DNA from: Planctomycetota bacterium
GTDB taxonomy: Bacteria; Planctomycetota; Phycisphaerae; WQYP01
Assembly: GCA_021847065.1 (NCBI GenBank)
Contig: JAJZVR010000006.1
Span: forward strand, 1 to 37,372
Reading direction: 5' to 3'
DNA: 37,372 bases
Part shown: one piece after another, positions 36,045-37,372 of the stretch
Layout: the number at the start of each line of letters is the position of its first letter
How positions within the stretch are numbered: the first letter of the stretch is position 1
Program-made: the position numbers and the translations under genes
The notes under the pieces: model-generated
The model's database searches: none
Told to the model about the DNA's origin: nothing
Seen by the model: only the letters and a program-made list of their open reading frames with translations

Positions 36045-37208
36045 ATGATAAAGAAATTGCGAATCCGGAACTTTAAGAGTCTGCTTGACACAGAAGTCGA
36101 ACTCTCGCGGCTAACGGTACTCATCGGTCGTAGTGGCACCGGCAAGACGAATTTCACGCAAGGCTTGGTGGCCTTACAGGGACTGCTCTCCGCCGCCGGG
36201 CCGCAGCCGTACAACGATCTGATTCGCCGCCTTGGTGGATGGGATACCCTTGGCCCCGCCGGATTGGACACGTTTGTCACTTCGTGGGAGATTGTATTCG
36301 ATGTGGATGGCATGGAAGGGGATTACCACTATCTGCTGGACGTTCAGGGGCATCGGGCCACCCAGCCATCCGCCGGACCGGTGAAGAGAGAATTCTTGTC
36401 GCTTGCGGGGAAGACGCTTTTTGAACGCGTGGATGGCAATTGGATTATTGAGCCGACGTTGAAAGTGCCGCCTCAGCAGTCGGCGATGTTGGGGTGGCTG
36501 ACTGGAATTCCTGAAATCAACATCGCTTATCTCTCGCTCACCCGAGGAATAAGCCGCTATGATTTTCCAGCGGATGTTCTGGCGAACCCCAATGTCGGCA
36601 CATCGCCCGACAATGGTTTTGGCTTTCGAACAGACGGGGCTAATTATTTCGCCGTGATTGACGCAATTCTCGGCAACCTCCAGTCGCTGAATAACTGGCG
36701 TGAAATCGCGGCGGCTATTAAGAAACTGTCAGCTTCTGTGGAGGCCATTACGACCGCGCCGTTCCAAAACGAACGCGTTACCGTTTCCTATCGCTTTGGG
36801 GGCCAGCTCGTCGCGTTGCCGTTGTCGAGCCAGTCGGGTGGCTTCAGGCGTTTCTTGGCGCATTTGCTGGCGATTTACCAGCAGCCGCCTAAGCAGGTGG
36901 TTGTATTCGAGGAACCGGAGAACGGCATTTTTCCGGGTGCTTTGACGATGCTGGGCGACTTTATGCGGGCGGTAAAAGAAAAGATCGGCACACAGTTTAT
37001 TCTCACCACGCACAGCCCGCAGTTGCTCGATGCCTTTGACGCAGATTCAATAAGGGTGGTGGAAATTTCAGACCAGGGGACAAAAATTGGCCCATTGGCA
37101 ACAGGCCAGCGAAGTGCGATTGAAGAAAGCCTTCTAAGCCCATCGGAATTGCTTACGGTCACGCAGCCGGAAATGGCACATGACGTTCAACCGACGGCCG
37201 GAGTGTAG
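36045..37208 (+). CDS. AAA-family ATPase (AAA_21/RecF-like)
   Basis: A 387-residue ATPase. It begins MIKKLRIRNFKSLLD, the usual opening of SMC/RecF-type and OLD-like ATPases. Walker A GRSGTGKT (28-35), signature-like LSSQSGGFRRF (260-270), Walker B VVVFEEPENG (285-294) and the H-loop TTHSPQLLDAF with His323. An AGGTG four bases before the ATG supports the start. The next gene begins four bases after the stop and is DUF4276-like, a partner often found directly downstream of such ATPases. The pair is reminiscent of defence or DNA-maintenance modules, but its role here is inferred only. Confidence 0.9.
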   Translation: MIKKLRIRNFKSLLDTEVELSRLTVLIGRSGTGKTNFTQGLVALQGLLSAAGPQPYNDLIRRLGGWDTLGPAGLDTFVTSWEIVFDVDGMEGDYHYLLDVQGHRATQPSAGPVKREFLSLAGKTLFERVDGNWIIEPTLKVPPQQSAMLGWLTGIPEINIAYLSLTRGISRYDFPADVLANPNVGTSPDNGFGFRTDGANYFAVIDAILGNLQSLNNWREIAAAIKKLSASVEAITTAPFQNERVTVSYRFGGQLVALPLSSQSGGFRRFLAHLLAIYQQPPKQVVVFEEPENGIFPGALTMLGDFMRAVKEKIGTQFILTTHSPQLLDAFDADSIRVVEISDQGTKIGPLATGQRSAIEESLLSPSELLTVTQPEMAHDVQPTAGV

Positions 37209-37212
37209 AGCG

Positions 37213-37372
37213 GTGCCAATTCCCAAAATTATCCCGTTTGTCGAGGGGCACGGCGACACTCAAGCCCTGCCGATTCTTATTCGGCGCATTCTCCATGACA
37301 CCGTTGCGGAAAAACTCGCCTCCAATCCGGTGCACATTCCTGATGCCTGGCGCGTTGGTCATCAGCATAAGC
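37213..37372 (+). CDS. DUF4276-like protein, N-terminal part, off right edge
   Basis: A GTG start at 37213, nine bases after GGAG, opens IPKIIPFVEGHGDTQALPIL followed by RRIL. The P-x-V-E-G-x-G-D-x-x-A-x-P-x-L-x-R block is the DUF4276 N-terminus, related to the TOPRIM-like fold where the Glu binds metal. Only 53 codons fall in the window. It sits four bases after the ATPase stop, so the two are co-transcribed and probably form one functional unit. Confidence 0.75.
   Translation, partial: MPIPKIIPFVEGHGDTQALPILIRRILHDTVAEKLASNPVHIPDAWRVGHQHK

Overview
The window looks like chromosomal DNA of a planctomycete, most likely from the Phycisphaerae or a relative. Four signs in the sequence point there: several secreted proteins end in a PEP-CTERM sorting tail (VPEP, hydrophobic helix, basic end), one giant enzyme carries the LEPRLLLSG N-terminal motif typical of planctomycete exported proteins, a DUF1559-type pseudopilin is present, and sulfatase and glycoside hydrolase genes are dense. 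This is inference from families; no rRNA or other taxonomic marker is present.

Layout. 1-884 (minus): 5' part of an AAA-type ATPase gene that runs off the left edge, with a probable frameshift near 110-145. 1123-6429 (plus): a tight five-gene set of three unrecognised membrane or secreted proteins, a multi-pass GT-C-like glycosyltransferase and a DPM1-like GT2 glycosyltransferase. 6801-8456 (plus): a PEP-CTERM subtilisin-like protein. 8457-8904: a short repeat tract and an ISAzo13-like transposase remnant. 8905-29071: a carbohydrate-degradation locus, almost all on the minus strand. In transcription order it holds a PA14-GH8 enzyme with four C-terminal repeats, a GH5, a pseudopilin, a PEP-CTERM protein, a PEP-CTERM GH5, a secreted GH-like protein with an F5/8-type C domain, an MFS sugar transporter, a sulfatase, a truncated GH31 and a GH2 beta-mannosidase. 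One LacI-type regulator gene (plus strand) sits inside it. 29087-30282: a decayed group II intron protein gene and a promoter. 30283-35879: small stress or envelope-type membrane proteins (DUF1328, DUF3185), a YbjQ-family protein, an amidohydrolase, a two-subunit M16 peptidase pair and a four-helix membrane protein. 36045-37372: an AAA ATPase followed by the start of a DUF4276-like gene, cut by the right edge.

How the genes may work together (inference). Exported GH8 and GH5 enzymes would cut a beta-1,4-linked glucan or mannan at or near the cell surface, helped by the F5/8-domain protein. The MFS carrier would import the oligosaccharides. The signal-less sulfatase and GH2 beta-mannosidase would finish the breakdown in the cytoplasm. 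A short palindrome built on GAAAT/ATTTC recurs in front of several of these genes and is a candidate operator for the LacI-type protein or another regulator. No exosortase, rRNA, tRNA or CRISPR array was recognised in the window.
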